A DNA stretch of 64,000 nt, taken from Heloderma charlesbogerti. Lineage: Eukaryota > Chordata > Lepidosauria > Squamata > Helodermatidae. Below the pieces are notes generated by a model, which was not told where the DNA came from, ran no database searches, and worked only from the letters and a program-made list of their open reading frames with translations. Both the position numbers and the translations under genes were made by a program. The stretch is from positions 930,001 through 994,000 of the forward strand of contig JANEZZ010002239.1 in NCBI GenBank assembly GCA_026122225.1, written 5' to 3'. Shown piece after piece: positions 33,446-44,305 of the stretch (positions are counted from its first letter, which is position 1; every line of letters starts with the position of its first letter).

Positions 33446-33675
33446 ACAGGTCACACCTGGTTTATTAAGAAGTTGAAGAAATTCTTTAAGAAAGGCTTTG
33501 CCATTTGGGGGATTTTGCCATGCTGCCTGTGCTGTATTTGCTAGTGATCACACAAACTACCAACTCCAAACAGACAAACACACAACATCCAGAACTGAAT
33601 ACTTATAGTATGTATTAGTAACATGAGTAAAACTAGTAGGAGGCACCATAGCAAGAGAGGTATATAAAATACATA
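33446..33675. other. Short unannotated intron stretch
   Basis: Nothing recognised. Confidence 0.5.
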
Positions 33676-33740
33676 CCAAAGATGCAATCCTATAACCACT
33701 TGCCTATATACCAAGGATGCAATCCTATAACCACTTGCCT
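33676..33740. repeat. 35-bp tandem duplication
   Basis: GATGCAATCCTATAACCACT TGCCTATATACCAAG occurs twice in direct succession, duplicating the left end of the AATCCTA-type MITE. Confidence 0.85.
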
Positions 33741-33800
33741 GGAAGTAAACTCAATTGAACTCAGTGGAACCTATTTCTGAGTAATGTATAGGATTGTGCT
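33717..33800. mobile_element. Short palindromic MITE, AATCCTATGC family
   Basis: GATGCAATCCTATAA at the left and TGTATAGGATTGTGC at the right are inverted; the core has CAATTGAACTCAGTGG. Related to 6679-6762 and 39573-39656. Confidence 0.65.
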
Positions 33801-33837
33801 GTAAGAGAAGTATAACTGCAGATTCACACTGGCTAGT

Positions 33838-33898
33838 ATCCAATTGTGAACTGCCCAGACAGCTTTGGCTATTGGGTGGTATAGAAATAAATAAATAG
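33838..33898 (+). repeat. L2 3' terminal fragment
   Basis: GTGAACTGCCCAGACAGC followed by TATTGGGTGGTATAGAAAT and an AAATAAATA tail, matching the end of the L2 at 24398. Confidence 0.75.
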
Positions 33899-35299
33899 GA
33901 GCAGTGTGCATGTGGCCAGCCCCACCAGCCTCAATCCATGAGTGCCCAGCCCTGCTAGCCCAGGTCAGCACTCCCGATATAGCACTTCCAGAGGCAAGCC
34001 CCAAAGCGTGTGAAAACATTGGATTCTGGAAGGGACACAACCTGCCCCTTCCAGAAGCCAGCATTTTCGTGCACATTGGTGCTTGCCCCCAGACACACTA
34101 TATTGTGGCCCTGAGCTGGCAGGGCTACGCACTGAAATATGCAACACCACTTTTTATGTCAGGTTCTAAAAACTATGAGCAGTGCCTCTTTAAAGGGGCA
34201 AAGATGGAGTATGTTATGGAGTATGAACCAGTCAATATAACAAGCCAACTGTATGCTACTCTAGTATTGTACATTGATTAGGCTTGTGAGTAGTAAAAAA
34301 TTCCTCTATTTTTGCAAAGATTTGTTTTTCTTCTTGTTTGATATCCCTCAAAGATGAATTGGCCCATGCATAGAACAGGAGTGTGATCTATTTGCCATTT
34401 CATCTTTGTTTTGTCCTAATTATGCTTGGGAAGTCTCAACATAGTTTGAAAGCTACTATCCTAGACAATAAAAACACTGTGCACAGACAGAACAGAAGCC
34501 ATAAATTTAGAAATGACTATTATGGCAGGATCAAGAAGAGAGAGAGAAAAAATAATGGAGTAGGAAGAAACAGATTAGACCAAATCAGGCTTTTGATTGC
34601 TAGCTGAAATGTATCAGGAAGGAGGCACATGGAATAACATTTTTACATGTGGAAAAAGCAAAGGAGAGAAGAAGCTACTGGGGTTAAGCATTGCTGCTAG
34701 ATCACCTATGTAATGAATTGCTTGGCATAGTACTGCTATTTTTAAAACTTTTTTTTCCTGAAGGACAATTGGGTTTTTAACTGAAGAGAGCTTTTAGATA
34801 GCTCTCAGGCTTCAGTTCCTACTTATGTGAGCTCTTGCTCTTTACTCTTGCTATTTATTTTGCATTTGCTCTTTACTCTTAAATGCTGTAGTTTGAAGTA
34901 TAGCAGAATATCTCCCAGACACCCCCACCCCCATCCATCAGGGTATGTTTGCTGTCAAGGAGACGAAACGTTACTACTTTCCTCTGGAGGAGCTTTGTCC
35001 ATGATGGATGAAATGTCACATATAATTAGACTTCTCCTATGAATTACATTTTTAAACTCATGTTTCCATATCAACAGGTATGTTACAGGGAGTCTGGCAA
35101 GAGAGACATAGTGCTTCAGAGCAAAGGGAACATAAAATCAGATAATCTAGGACAGGGGTTTAGCCAAGACCATTTTGGCTATTGGTACTTCTTTTAAAAA
35201 TCAGTCCTGCTACTAGTTTGGGAATTACACTCTATGCTAAACTGGAATTACTTGTTACTATAGAATCAAATATTTATGTATGTATGTATGTATGTATTT
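33899..35299. other. Intron sequence without recognised elements
   Basis: Contains a 125-residue plus-strand ORF at 33904-34281 with no domain. TATG/TATT tetranucleotides lie at 35273-35312. Confidence 0.45.
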
Positions 35300-36725
35300 A
35301 TTTATTTATTTGCTTTATATACTGCTGACCATATTTAAAATTATCTGTAAGTGGTTTACAAGAAAATGAAATAATTAAAATACATTATGATATACATTAA
35401 AATACAATTAACATACATAATAATTGCTAAAATATTTATATAAAACATTAATAAAAACATTATAGCTAATTAAAACCAATACAACACCATAATTATAAAC
35501 AAACTGAGCAGCACACTCACTCAGGGAAGGCCTGGGTAAAGAAATGGGGCTTTAACTGGCACCTAAAGCATGCTACAGTTGGTGCCTCCCAAATACCAGG
35601 GGGGAGGGCATTCCATATGGTGGGTGCCACCATGGAGAAGGCCTGCTTCCTGCTTGCTGCAAGACAGCAATCTGCAGGTTGAGGTACAACCAGCAAGACC
35701 TCCTCTGATGATCGTAATGATCCCACAGGTCTGTATTGCGGAAGGAGATCTGCGACGTAACCTAGTCCCAAGCTGTTCAGGACTTTACATGCCAACAGCA
35801 GGACCTTGTACTTGGCTCTGTACGAGTCCCCTGGACTGCAAGAAGGTCAAATCAGTCAATCCTAAAGGAAATCAACCCTGAGTTCTCATTGGAAGAACAG
35901 ATGCTGAAGCTGAAGCTCAAATATTTTGGCCACCTAATGTGAAGAGAAAAGTCACTGGAAAAGACCCTGATGCTGGGAAAGACTGAAGGCAAAAGGAGAA
36001 GGGGACGGCAGAGGATGAGATGGCTAGATAGCATCACCGATGCAATGAATATGGACTTGAGCACACTCCGGGAGAGAGCGCAGGACAGAAAGGCCTGGCG
36101 TGCTATGGTCCATGGGGTCACGAAGAGTCGGACACGACTGAACGACTGAACAACAACAACAACAACAACAGTTGCTTCATCACCAAAGTGCATGGCCAGT
36201 CACTCCACACAGCATTGTGGCTGCTGCGTTCTGCACCAGCTGCAGCTTCCAGACCATGCACAAAGGTAGCACCCCATAAAGCTCATTACAGTAATTTAAG
36301 CATGAGATTACCAATGCATGGACTGCAGAGGCCAGGCTGTACCTGTCCAGAAAAGGGTGTAGCTGATATACCACCCTGAGTTGGTAACAGGCACTCCTCT
36401 CCACAGAATCCACTTGGGCCTGTAATGACAATGATGAATCTAGGAGCACCCCGAACCCTGTCTAGAGCAGGTAAACTCCCCAGTTCCCATGCCTGGGAAC
36501 CACCTACCCATAGAGTCTCCATCTTGTCAGGATTCAGTCTCAGTTTGTTGGCCCTCATCCAACCCATCACGGCATCCAAGCACTGCTTCAGAACATGCAT
36601 GGCCTCTCCTGATTCAGATGTTACAGAGAAATAGAACTGGGTGTCATCAGCATACCCTAAACTCCACATGACTCCCCCAGTGGCTTCATATAGATGTTAA
36701 ATAGCATAGGGAACAAGATAGCATC
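35300..36725 (-). mobile_element. L2-clade LINE fragment interrupted by BovB
   Basis: Minus-strand L2 in two pieces, 36173-36725 and 35300-35823. The first holds GYADDTQFYF, MRANKLRLNPDKMETLWVGG and the LVQNAA region; the second holds MACKVLNSLGLGYVADLLPQ to TQAFPE and then the 3' UTR. Frames are broken, for example near 36430. A BovB 3' fragment lies exactly between the two pieces, so L2 is older than that insertion. Confidence 0.88.
35824..36172 (+). mobile_element. BovB 3' fragment inserted into L2
   Basis: Begins within CGAGTCCCCTGGACTGCAAG and runs to the GAACGACTGAACAACAAC tail with about six ACA units. It corresponds to the last 115 residues plus 3' end of the ORF. A target duplication is not obvious. 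Confidence 0.9.
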
Positions 36726-37269
36726 TGGAAGAGACCCAATACCTGGAAGAGGCCCAATGGATTACCTGCTCAAGTCAGAATCATTACCCTAAAGCCAAAT
36801 ATTCTATGGACACATGCCAGCCCAATTGTTTCATACAATTTCCAAGTAAAGAAATTCTGCAACTATCATAGGCTGCATATTCAAATGCTGAATGAATTTG
36901 GAGACTCTTCAAAGTGCTTAATATTAACACAGCAAAAATGCAGTTTATAAACAGAGCTTAAATTCAGTGCCATACTAGTGGAAAATCTGCTTGCATGATG
37001 GGACTTTCTCCCTCTTTCCTCACCCTTGCAGCCCTTTGCATTGCCCCAAAATCTGCTTCAGAGGATTTCCTAGCCCTCTGAAGCAGATTTAGAGGGTATG
37101 CAGGTGGGTGGGTGGACTGCAGAGGGGAGGGGGAAAACTCATTCCTGTTGCACTGACAGAACCACTGCCATCAGTGAATTAAAACAATCAGATTCAAACC
37201 AGAGTAATCTGTGCAATTCATGCGGCACTAAAGTTACATAGCTTAAATACCTAATCACCACAAAAATAC
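36726..37269. other. Intron sequence without recognised elements
   Basis: Nothing recognised. Confidence 0.5.
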
Positions 37270-37497
37270 AGTGGACTAGTAGTGTAATGCTGCAAGGCGT
37301 TTTGACTTGACTCACTCATTTCTTATCGTTGATTGTTAAAATTGTTTAGACGTGTGTGTGTGTGTTGTCTGTTTATATGTTTGTATGTTAATGGTTTTTA
37401 TATTATGTGCAGTATTGTACTTTTAAGGTTTTTAATCTTTGTAAACTGCCCAGAGCTTTGGCTATTGGGTGGTATAGAAATGTAATAAATGAAATGA
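37270..37497 (+). mobile_element. L2 LINE 3' UTR fragment
   Basis: Ends GTAAACTGCCCAGAGC, TTTGGCTATTGGGTGGTATA and GAAATGTAATAAATG, like the L2 at 24398. The preceding 160 bases are the T-rich L2 3' UTR type. Confidence 0.75.
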
Positions 37498-38087
37498 AGT
37501 TATTCAAGCATTATCTCAAACATTTAATTAAGACAACCATTGAGAAAAGAAAGCCAGAAGCCTAATCTAATTGCTTTAAATGGCCACCAGCAAAATTGTA
37601 AATGGCTGATGTTCAGCGTTTTCTTCCATGGTATTGGTTATTTTCCAATTCTATACCAACAACATTAGTAGCAAATAATTAGACATTTACATTACAAAAA
37701 CCATCTCGGAGATGGTCATGCATTATGTTCCTGAGTGTTGCAAATTTAGGGGTGTATATTTCTAAAGCCATTGTCCCATATCCCATTAATTTAGAAATCT
37801 TAACCATAATTGTAAAAAAAAGAAAAGAAAAGAAAAAGCCCAAACCATTTCAAAGTTACACCTTGGAAATTTAGGATCAGATAGAAAACTTCAAAGACAG
37901 ACTGCAAGTTCATGAAGTCAGAACTCCTGAAGAGATCTCTAAATGAAGCTGATCAATAATGGACATTTCAACAGAAGGAATAATCTAGCACATATAGAAT
38001 TCAGGACTAATGAAAAATTCTTAGGATTAAAACAAAATGTATTAATTACTGTGATTTAATGTTTGCAGACCAAATAACTAAAGAGTT
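37498..38087. other. Intron sequence without recognised elements
   Basis: Nothing recognised apart from an A/G run near 37820. Confidence 0.5.
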
Positions 38088-39020
38088 GAATTGAGACTTA
38101 GCCATGCTTAGAATAGACCCAGTTAGGGATGTACGAAAGTCACTTACCTTTTCGCGGATTCTGTTCATGGGGGGGGGGGAGGCGTTCCATCCCTCCCCCT
38201 GGAATCCTCGACAGGGGGGGAGAAGATCCGGTCCTCCTGCCCGGAATCCTCGACGGCCAGCTGTGCTCCGTGGCGGCTCCGTGGAGCAGCCAGCCAGGCC
38301 CAGGCCAGGGCTGTCTGCAGCTGGATTTCCGGCCGCGGAGGGCTCTGGGTAAAAACAAACAAACACGTACGCAAATGGCGGCGGCTACGGCCACCGCCAT
38401 TTGCGTTCCTTATTTTTCGCCATCTTAGTCTACGTAAATATTTACGTAGACTAAGATGAAGAAAAGAAAGGGGAATGCAAATAGCGTACTAGGCGCTATT
38501 TGCATCCCCCTTTCTTGTCTTCGTCTTAGTCTATGTAAATATTTATGTAGATTAAGATGGTGAAAAATAAGGAACGCAAATGGCGGTGGCCATAGCCGCC
38601 GCCATTTGCATACGCATTTTTTTGGTTTTTTACCCAGATGTGATAGGCTATGTAAGTCTTTACGTAGCCTATCACGTCTATGGGGGGAAAAAAAGAAAAA
38701 AACACAGACTGCAAATGGCGGCGGCAGCAGCCGGTTGGAAGACCAGCCGCCGCCACTGCCGCCACCGCCAAAGCTGCCGCTGGAGCCGCCGCCATCCGAA
38801 ACATCCACCCCAGGTAAGTCTCGTCCCGGGGGGGATCCGTGGGAGGCAGGGGGGTGGCAGGCCATTCCGCGATGGATTTCAGGGGGCCGAATGCGGAATT
38901 CTCTGACATCCCTAGACCCAGTAAAAAAAAATCAATGGATCAAGTTAGTCAAGATTAACTTAAGTCCCATTGATTCAGCAGGTCTACTCTAAGCATGACT
39001 AAGTCAAGGTTCAACTCAAA
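38088..39020. mobile_element. Host MITE split by palindromic element copy 3
   Basis: Left piece 38088-38123 (TTGAATTGAGACTTAGCCAT, GCTTAGAATAGACC) is the reverse complement of the right piece 38923-39020 (GGTCTACTCTAAGCATGACT, AAGTCAAGGTTCAACTCAA). The two arms once formed a continuous fold-back element, into which copy 3 inserted at GACCCAGT. Confidence 0.65.
38124..38914. mobile_element. Palindromic hAT-like element, copy 3
   Basis: Begins TAGGGATGTACGAAAGTCAC and ends GGAATTCTCTGACATCCCTA. The flanking GACCCAGT is perfect (38116-38123 and 38915-38922). Hairpins on TACGTAAATATTTACGTA lie near 38422-38456, 38522-38560 and 38638-38675; GCAAATGGCGG..CCGCCATTTGC hairpins at 38371-38404 and 38575-38610; and a central GCAAATAGCG..CGCTATTTGC at 38477-38505. 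GGTAAGT motifs face outward near 38144 (minus) and 38811 (plus). Confidence 0.87.
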
Positions 39021-39572
39021 AGAGTTAAAATGTTTATCCAAATCAAATTACGTAAGTTATCAGTATTTAATTATCTTTTGGATTGGAGGCATTTAAAAGA
39101 AAGATTTTCAAATGTAAAATTATGGACTACTTTATGCTAAAAATTGTGTTAGAGCAGAATCCTACTTTGTGTGGTGGGGCAGAACCATCCAACTTCACCT
39201 GAGCTCTTTAGTACCCTGTAAGATAGATGCTGCATTCAATGGGGCTTACCCACTGATCATTTGCAGTAACTGTTGGTGCACAAAGTTTTTGGTTTGGACA
39301 ATTTATCTCTTAATTGACATTCTGATCACAATTCTAGGTGCTTTACCTCACTTCAATGTACAGAAAATGTCACTGGGCTGAAAAGTCATACAGAGTTTCT
39401 CACAAAAGAAGTTCTAGCTGTGCAGGTAACACATAATGGAACCCCTAAAGAACCACAAGGCTCATGATGAGATTCGGAAAAATCCAAGACTGCAAAAGCT
39501 GAACAAATGTATTCAACTATATTCACATACTCAACTGATAAAACTGTAAAACAAAATCAATATAAATTAACA
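39021..39572. other. Intron sequence without recognised elements
   Basis: Nothing recognised. Confidence 0.5.
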
Positions 39573-39656
39573 CCACAATCCTATGTATGTCTACTCAGAC
39601 ATAAATCCCATTGAGCACAATGGAACTTGCTAACCAGCTAAGTGTGTAGAGGACTG
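39573..39656. mobile_element. Short palindromic MITE, AATCCTATGC family
   Basis: CACAATCCTATGTATGTCTA, then CTCAGACATAAATCCC and TAAGTGTGTAGAGGACTGAC. Related to 6679-6762. Confidence 0.65.
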
Positions 39657-39672
39657 ACAGCTAAGAAGCTTA

Positions 39673-39777
39673 GGGTTGTATCCAGTGGTTGTACAAGTAG
39701 AATGAACCTAGTGTAACTAATCTTTCTCTTTCGTTCCTCCCCCCACCTTTACCACTGAAAATCCTCTCCAGAAGATT

Positions 39778-39821
<44 letters not shown>

Positions 39822-40115
39822 CAATGGAGGCTGTGTCATGGGGGTCATCCAAAATGGAGCAAGTTGAGAATTCACCTGAAATTGGATTGAGGGATCTTGC
39901 TCAAGATCCCTCAATCCAGTTTCAGGTGAATTCTCCTCTTGCAATGCAGCCCTGTTTGAAACAGCCCCAACCATTCAGAAGGTCCTCCTGATTCTCTGGA
40001 GAGGACTTCCACCGTGGTGGTGCTGGTGGTGGTACAGAAAGCTGTAGGAGGAGGAGAGGAAGAGAAAGATTGGTTGCATGAGCTGCCTTCTGTTTGCACA
40101 ACCATTGGATACAAT
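39673..40115. mobile_element. Fold-back MITE with near-perfect central hairpin
   Basis: Ends GGGTTGTATCCAGTGGTTGT and CACAACCATTGGATACAATT are inverted. In the middle, 39866-39899 and 39902-39935 are reverse complements with one mismatch in 34 and a 2-base loop (GAATTCACCTGAAA / TTTCAGGTGAATTC). A (GT)n run at 39779-39819 lies inside the left arm. Confidence 0.7.
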
Positions 40116-40737
40116 TGTTCATGTTTAAACTTAAAACATTTTTTCCGTTTCACTCATCCGTTAATTATTGTCACTGATAGTAGAGGAAAGAAATATGCCT
40201 GTGTACATCTATTTTACATTATTTCTTTGAAATGCTGCTGTAGTATATGTTTTGACACCTGACAATTAGTAACTAGCTGTTATGGGATTTCCACTGGCAG
40301 GCTGCATAGCAAGAAGGTTCTGCACTATTTACGATGCCCCTGTAGATGCATCACAGGCACACTACTCTAAGTGCCAGTCACAGTTGCATGGATCTATAGG
40401 ACCAGGGTGTTAATCACTTCAGATAGCAAGTGGCCTAATTAATCACAAGCCACTTAACATTTTAAACATGATGAAAGCATTGTCCTATATTTCTAGAAAT
40501 GTTCAATTCTTTTACAAACACTGAGGGCCAGTTTATTTTGCTACAGGATTACCATCCAGGTGTTACTCCATGTGTAGGCTAAACATGTGGATGGGAAATG
40601 GGATAATTGCCACTCACCCTGATGTCTGCATGTGCAGCAAGGCATCTGTAACGGAAGTTTTACATGTGTACTGCTTTTCTAAAAAATACACATGAGGTAA
40701 CATAAATAGGTGTTCTCTCATGTTTCATATGTTACCT
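40116..40737. other. Intron sequence without recognised elements
   Basis: Nothing recognised. Confidence 0.5.
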
Positions 40738-40832
40738 CTGCTTTCCCCAACCTGGTGCCCACCTGATGTGGCTGGGGGATTCTGGGAGTTGTAGTCCAAG
40801 ACATCTGGAGGGCACCAAGTTGGAGAGGGCAG
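40738..40832. mobile_element. Small palindromic hAT MITE with perfect 8-bp duplication
   Basis: Begins CTGCTTTCCCCAACCTGGTG and ends CACCAAGTTGGAGAGGGCAG, clear inverted repeats. TGTTACCT is duplicated exactly (40730-40737 and 40833-40840). One arm carries GGGAGTTGTAGTCCAAGACA. Confidence 0.85.
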
Positions 40833-40840
40833 TGTTACCT

Positions 40841-41128
40841 CATGCACGAAGTGCTGGAATCATGTAGGAGTTGAATTTTTTCTCTAGAGCTTGCAGGAAA
40901 AAAAAAATGAAGACGCATCTAGGAGAATCAGTGGCAAGGGAATGAGGGCAGAGATTACCCTTTCTCCTTGCTCACCCCATGCAATTATTAATTAAGGGAG
41001 TATTAATTATTATGTAATGTTTGACTGTCCTTGAGGACTACACCTGATCCATATTTAATCCTAGCAGCAATGTATACCCAGGTGAAAATGGTACCACATG
41101 AACACTAGTCTACATAGGAAGCCATTCA
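40841..41128. other. Short unannotated intron stretch
   Basis: Nothing recognised. Confidence 0.5.
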
Positions 41129-41129
41129 T

Positions 41130-41765
41130 AGTCTTAAATGTGTGGTGTCCTCCAGACAATTTAAAATACAACTCCGAGAATTCCTGATTGTTAACCATGC
41201 TAGCTAGGGCTGATGGGAAGGCACCAGGTGTATTAGCCCCCGGAGCGTAGCCAAGTCAGTTGTAGTGTTAGAGTGGCCTAGAGTTCCATAATGCTTGCTT
41301 AAGTTCATTATTGGTGCAATTCCCATGCTAGTAAGCCTCGGAGCATGTGCACGGGGGTCAAAAGGCTGATAACAGCCTTCTCAGAACATTCCTCGCTAAT
41401 GAGGAGAATGCCTTATCACTGATGAGCCTGAGAAGCAGAGTTTGTTTACCTTAAAGCTGCAGGTGGCTGTGCTTGAGAACCAAGTGCTGTTAGTTTATGC
41501 TGAGAATGAACGCTAGGAGCGCGTGCTGCTGTTACGCCGCTTATTACTAACCTGTAGAGTATAAGACCCATTGTACCCAGTGGCTCATGGTTCAGAGAAG
41601 CTGTCTGATCCAACCGTTGGGTACGCCTGTGTGCTGTAAGTTACTCAATAAAGTCTCCTTGTAAGCAAACCTTTGAGTCTGATTTATCACTAGCTTGGCA
41701 CTTCTAACCTAAGAGTTCAATGCCCACGGCCGGGGCAACACACCAGGTTGGGGAAAACTGGTATG
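41130..41765. mobile_element. Small hAT MITE split by a solo LTR
   Basis: Left piece 41130-41228 (AAAATACAACTCCGAGAATT ... GGGCTGATGGGAAGGCACCAGG) and right piece 41741-41765 (CACCAGGTTGGGGAAAAC) together match the 40738-40832 family. The LTR lies between them. Confidence 0.65.
41229..41740 (+). mobile_element. Solo LTR of an endogenous retrovirus
   Basis: A 512-bp unit beginning TGTATTAG and ending GGGCAACA, bounded by CACCAGG at 41222-41228 and 41741-41747. The true target duplication may be only CCAGG, with the LTR ending ACACA. A TATA-like GTATAAGA lies at about 41559 and AATAAA at 41647-41652, the expected promoter and poly(A) order. No internal viral genes remain, so it arose by LTR-LTR recombination. 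The class is not determinable from the LTR alone. Confidence 0.82.
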
Positions 41766-42351
41766 AGTGAACTTCCCACATGGTTTGGGTAATTTTATGC
41801 CAGCACAATCTTGCTTTTTTCATAGTTGTGTTTTCAAGCAGTTACCATGACATAAAAGTAGTGTAATGAGCCAGGCCTAAAACCATTCATCTGGTCTTTG
41901 GTGGAGTTCCTCCTCTCCCTTCTCTTGTATCCAGTAATGTACAAGATGTTGAATATGCCCTACATACAGTCTAAAGTATCTGTTCAGTCTCCAAGCCAAA
42001 GGGGCAGCTTTTCTCCAATTACAAGCCTATATTTTACATCCTCCCTCGCAGAGTAATTTCAAATGGCTGCTGACATTTGCTGTATAGGCCATGGGGCACA
42101 GTGGAATGCTACTCACTCTTCTCCTTGCCTCAGTCCCCTACCATCTTGTTCATTGTTCATTACTTACACACACACACACAATGCAGCAGGAGTCACTGCA
42201 CATCTGTACAAAGCACAAGCAGAAGAATGAAATGACAGTTCTTTTAAGGAATGAATCAAAGCGCAAATTAACAAACACCAAATTTGCTGTAAACATTAAA
42301 TACTTCAGACACAAAACCTTCTGTGCTATACAAGAGTGCTTTCAGCATTAT
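41766..42351. other. Intron sequence; short (CA)n at 42163-42180
   Basis: Nothing else recognised. Confidence 0.5.
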
Positions 42352-42900
42352 CTATTCACAGCAGCTCTTCTTCTCCTGAGGGTCATAAACACAGAGAGAT
42401 GGAGCCAGAGAGAGCGGGGGGTGGGGGGTGGGAGTGTGTGTGGAGGAAATGTTCTTGTTGAAATTCAACTCACAGCAAAAGCAATTTCCGAGTGTGCAAA
42501 GTGCTGTCAGCAGGCCTGATGTTTGTGTATGAAATATAGACAATATGACTGGCCCATCGGCAGCCACTGTCAGCCTGATGGATGGTGCCTGAAAAGAAGT
42601 AAAGCGGCTGCCGTTAGGGCCCAGTCTATCAGTCTCTTGAAGGAGATTCAGGGGCTTAATAGAGGGAAAACTCTCAACTAATCGGACAAAATTTCCAGCT
42701 GCGATCGCCAAGAAAATAAAAGGGATGGGGATGAAAGACCTGAGCTGGAAACACAATGCATGGAGGAAGAAAGCCAGGCTGTTTTTCTCCGCACCTCCAT
42801 CTCTCTTGCTCTTATCAGGATCCCTGAAATACCATTTTGTATGCCGAGGGCAGGTGTACGTTTCTCCACTTGGCTTACCTTGTAGCACCCCCCACCCCAT
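42352..42900. other. Repeat-poor stretch with a 182-codon open frame
   Basis: No transposon signature. The minus strand is open for 182 codons (42352-42900) with no domain I recognise, including a low-complexity SSTHTPTPHPP segment from a GT/G-rich run. Its sequence (GGCCCATCGGCAGCCACTGT, CCAGCTGCGATCGCCAAG) looks less decayed than its surroundings, so a conserved non-coding element is possible. Not called as a gene. Confidence 0.35.
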
Positions 42901-43900
42901 TTTATTCTTGCTTGGGAAAGTCCATATGGGTTAAGTATATTTTGCAATGGGCTAGAGAAACTTGATTCCCTGGTCACCAACGCAATTTGCTGTGGGAACT
43001 GGCCAGTTAAACCAATAACATGAAATAATATTAATATTAATTTTTTATTGCTGAAAGCAATTCACCTACATTATCTCAGGATTCCTTACAGCATCCCTGT
43101 AAGGCAAACTTGTATCTGCCATCACCCTTTTACTGTAGTAGTGAGGGGAAAGACACTCCAGCAAATGCCATCTGCCAGGCCACTGGGAGATTGCATCCTC
43201 CTTCTCAGGAAGAATGTTATGGGAAGGTGGAAACCAGTACGGCCCCAGCCGTTGGCCAAAGAAGCTGAGTGGAATTGGTTTTCCTTCTCCCTGACAGAAG
43301 GAGTTCTATGTGGTGAAATGGGTAACTGTTGTTTTTATTAAAGTTCAGATGATATTTATTGCTGGGGTTAGCTGTACTGATGGTTGAACTTTATGGCAAC
43401 TGAGCTTTATTCCTGGGCTGAGACTGGTCCATGAGGTTCTGAGAGAGTTTTAACAGTTGAACAGGAGGGAGAGGCAGTTAGGACAGCTTGAGGTTGAAGT
43501 GGAGGTTAGGCTGGAAGCTAAGGAGAAAAAAAGAAGTTCAATATCTTTGCGTGTGCTGGTTTGGTTATTTTATTTGGCTTTGGAAGAACACGAACCATTA
43601 CTGCTACTTTATAAGAAAATTAAAACATTGTTATATATCCAGTGTGGTTTAATGGAGGTCAATACACACGTGAACAGGAGTTGGCAGTTTCGCAACAACA
43701 TAGTTGTGCACTGGTAAACTTGAGGGTACAGGATAACAGAAGATAAGCACCTTAAGTGGTGACAACTGGCTGGTAACTCCAGTGTTAGACCTCTAGCTTC
43801 CACGGGGTGCAGCAACATGTGTGGTGGCACTCGTGGCAGGAGCAAATTGGTCATACTCTACTCGAACCATCAGTTGTCCTGTAACTACAGTAGCAACAAC
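42901..43900. other. Intron sequence; possible decayed MIR-like SINE at 43040-43170
   Basis: TATCTCAGGATTCCTTACAG then CATCCCTGTAAGGCAAAC resembles the MIR core. The remainder is unrecognised. Confidence 0.4.
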
Positions 43901-44297
43901 TAGGGTAGCCATTTATCTATTACCAAAAAAGAGAAATGCAAAATAAAAAAAAATTAAAAAGATGACAAAATTTGCATGAAATCTGAATGTGCTTATTTAT
44001 ATACAGAGATGCAAAAGTAGAAATAATTACTATAGTTTAAATAGGAATACAAAGCATCTCATCATAGTGGGGAAGACTCTGACCTGGTGACCTGTGTGCC
44101 TGATCTGTCTGCTGTCCAGGTGCTCACTGTTGATGGGCACCTTTAAGGCGCCTGCTCCTCCTACTTATGGTTCTTTAAAGCAGACTTTGAACAGGACAAC
44201 CCTTCAAAGAAAGGACACGTTCAAATAGAGGATTGTCCTCTGTCAGCCCTTCAAATAGAGGACTGTCCTCTACAAAGCGAGACACATGCCCACCCTA
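43901..44297. mobile_element. hAT MITE, CTAGGGTGG family, perfect 8-bp duplication
   Basis: Begins TAGGGTAGCCATTTATC and ends CATGCCCACCCTA, inverted. GCAACAAC is duplicated exactly (43893-43900 and 44298-44305). The interior carries a near-duplicate TTCAAATAGAGGATTGTCC / TTCAAATAGAGGACTGTCC. Confidence 0.82.
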
Positions 44298-44305
44298 GCA
44301 ACAAC

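Noticed and set aside
33904..34281. A 125-codon plus-strand ORF as a gene
   Set aside because: No domain, no splice or promoter context, and the length is unremarkable for an open stretch in a 64-kb window.
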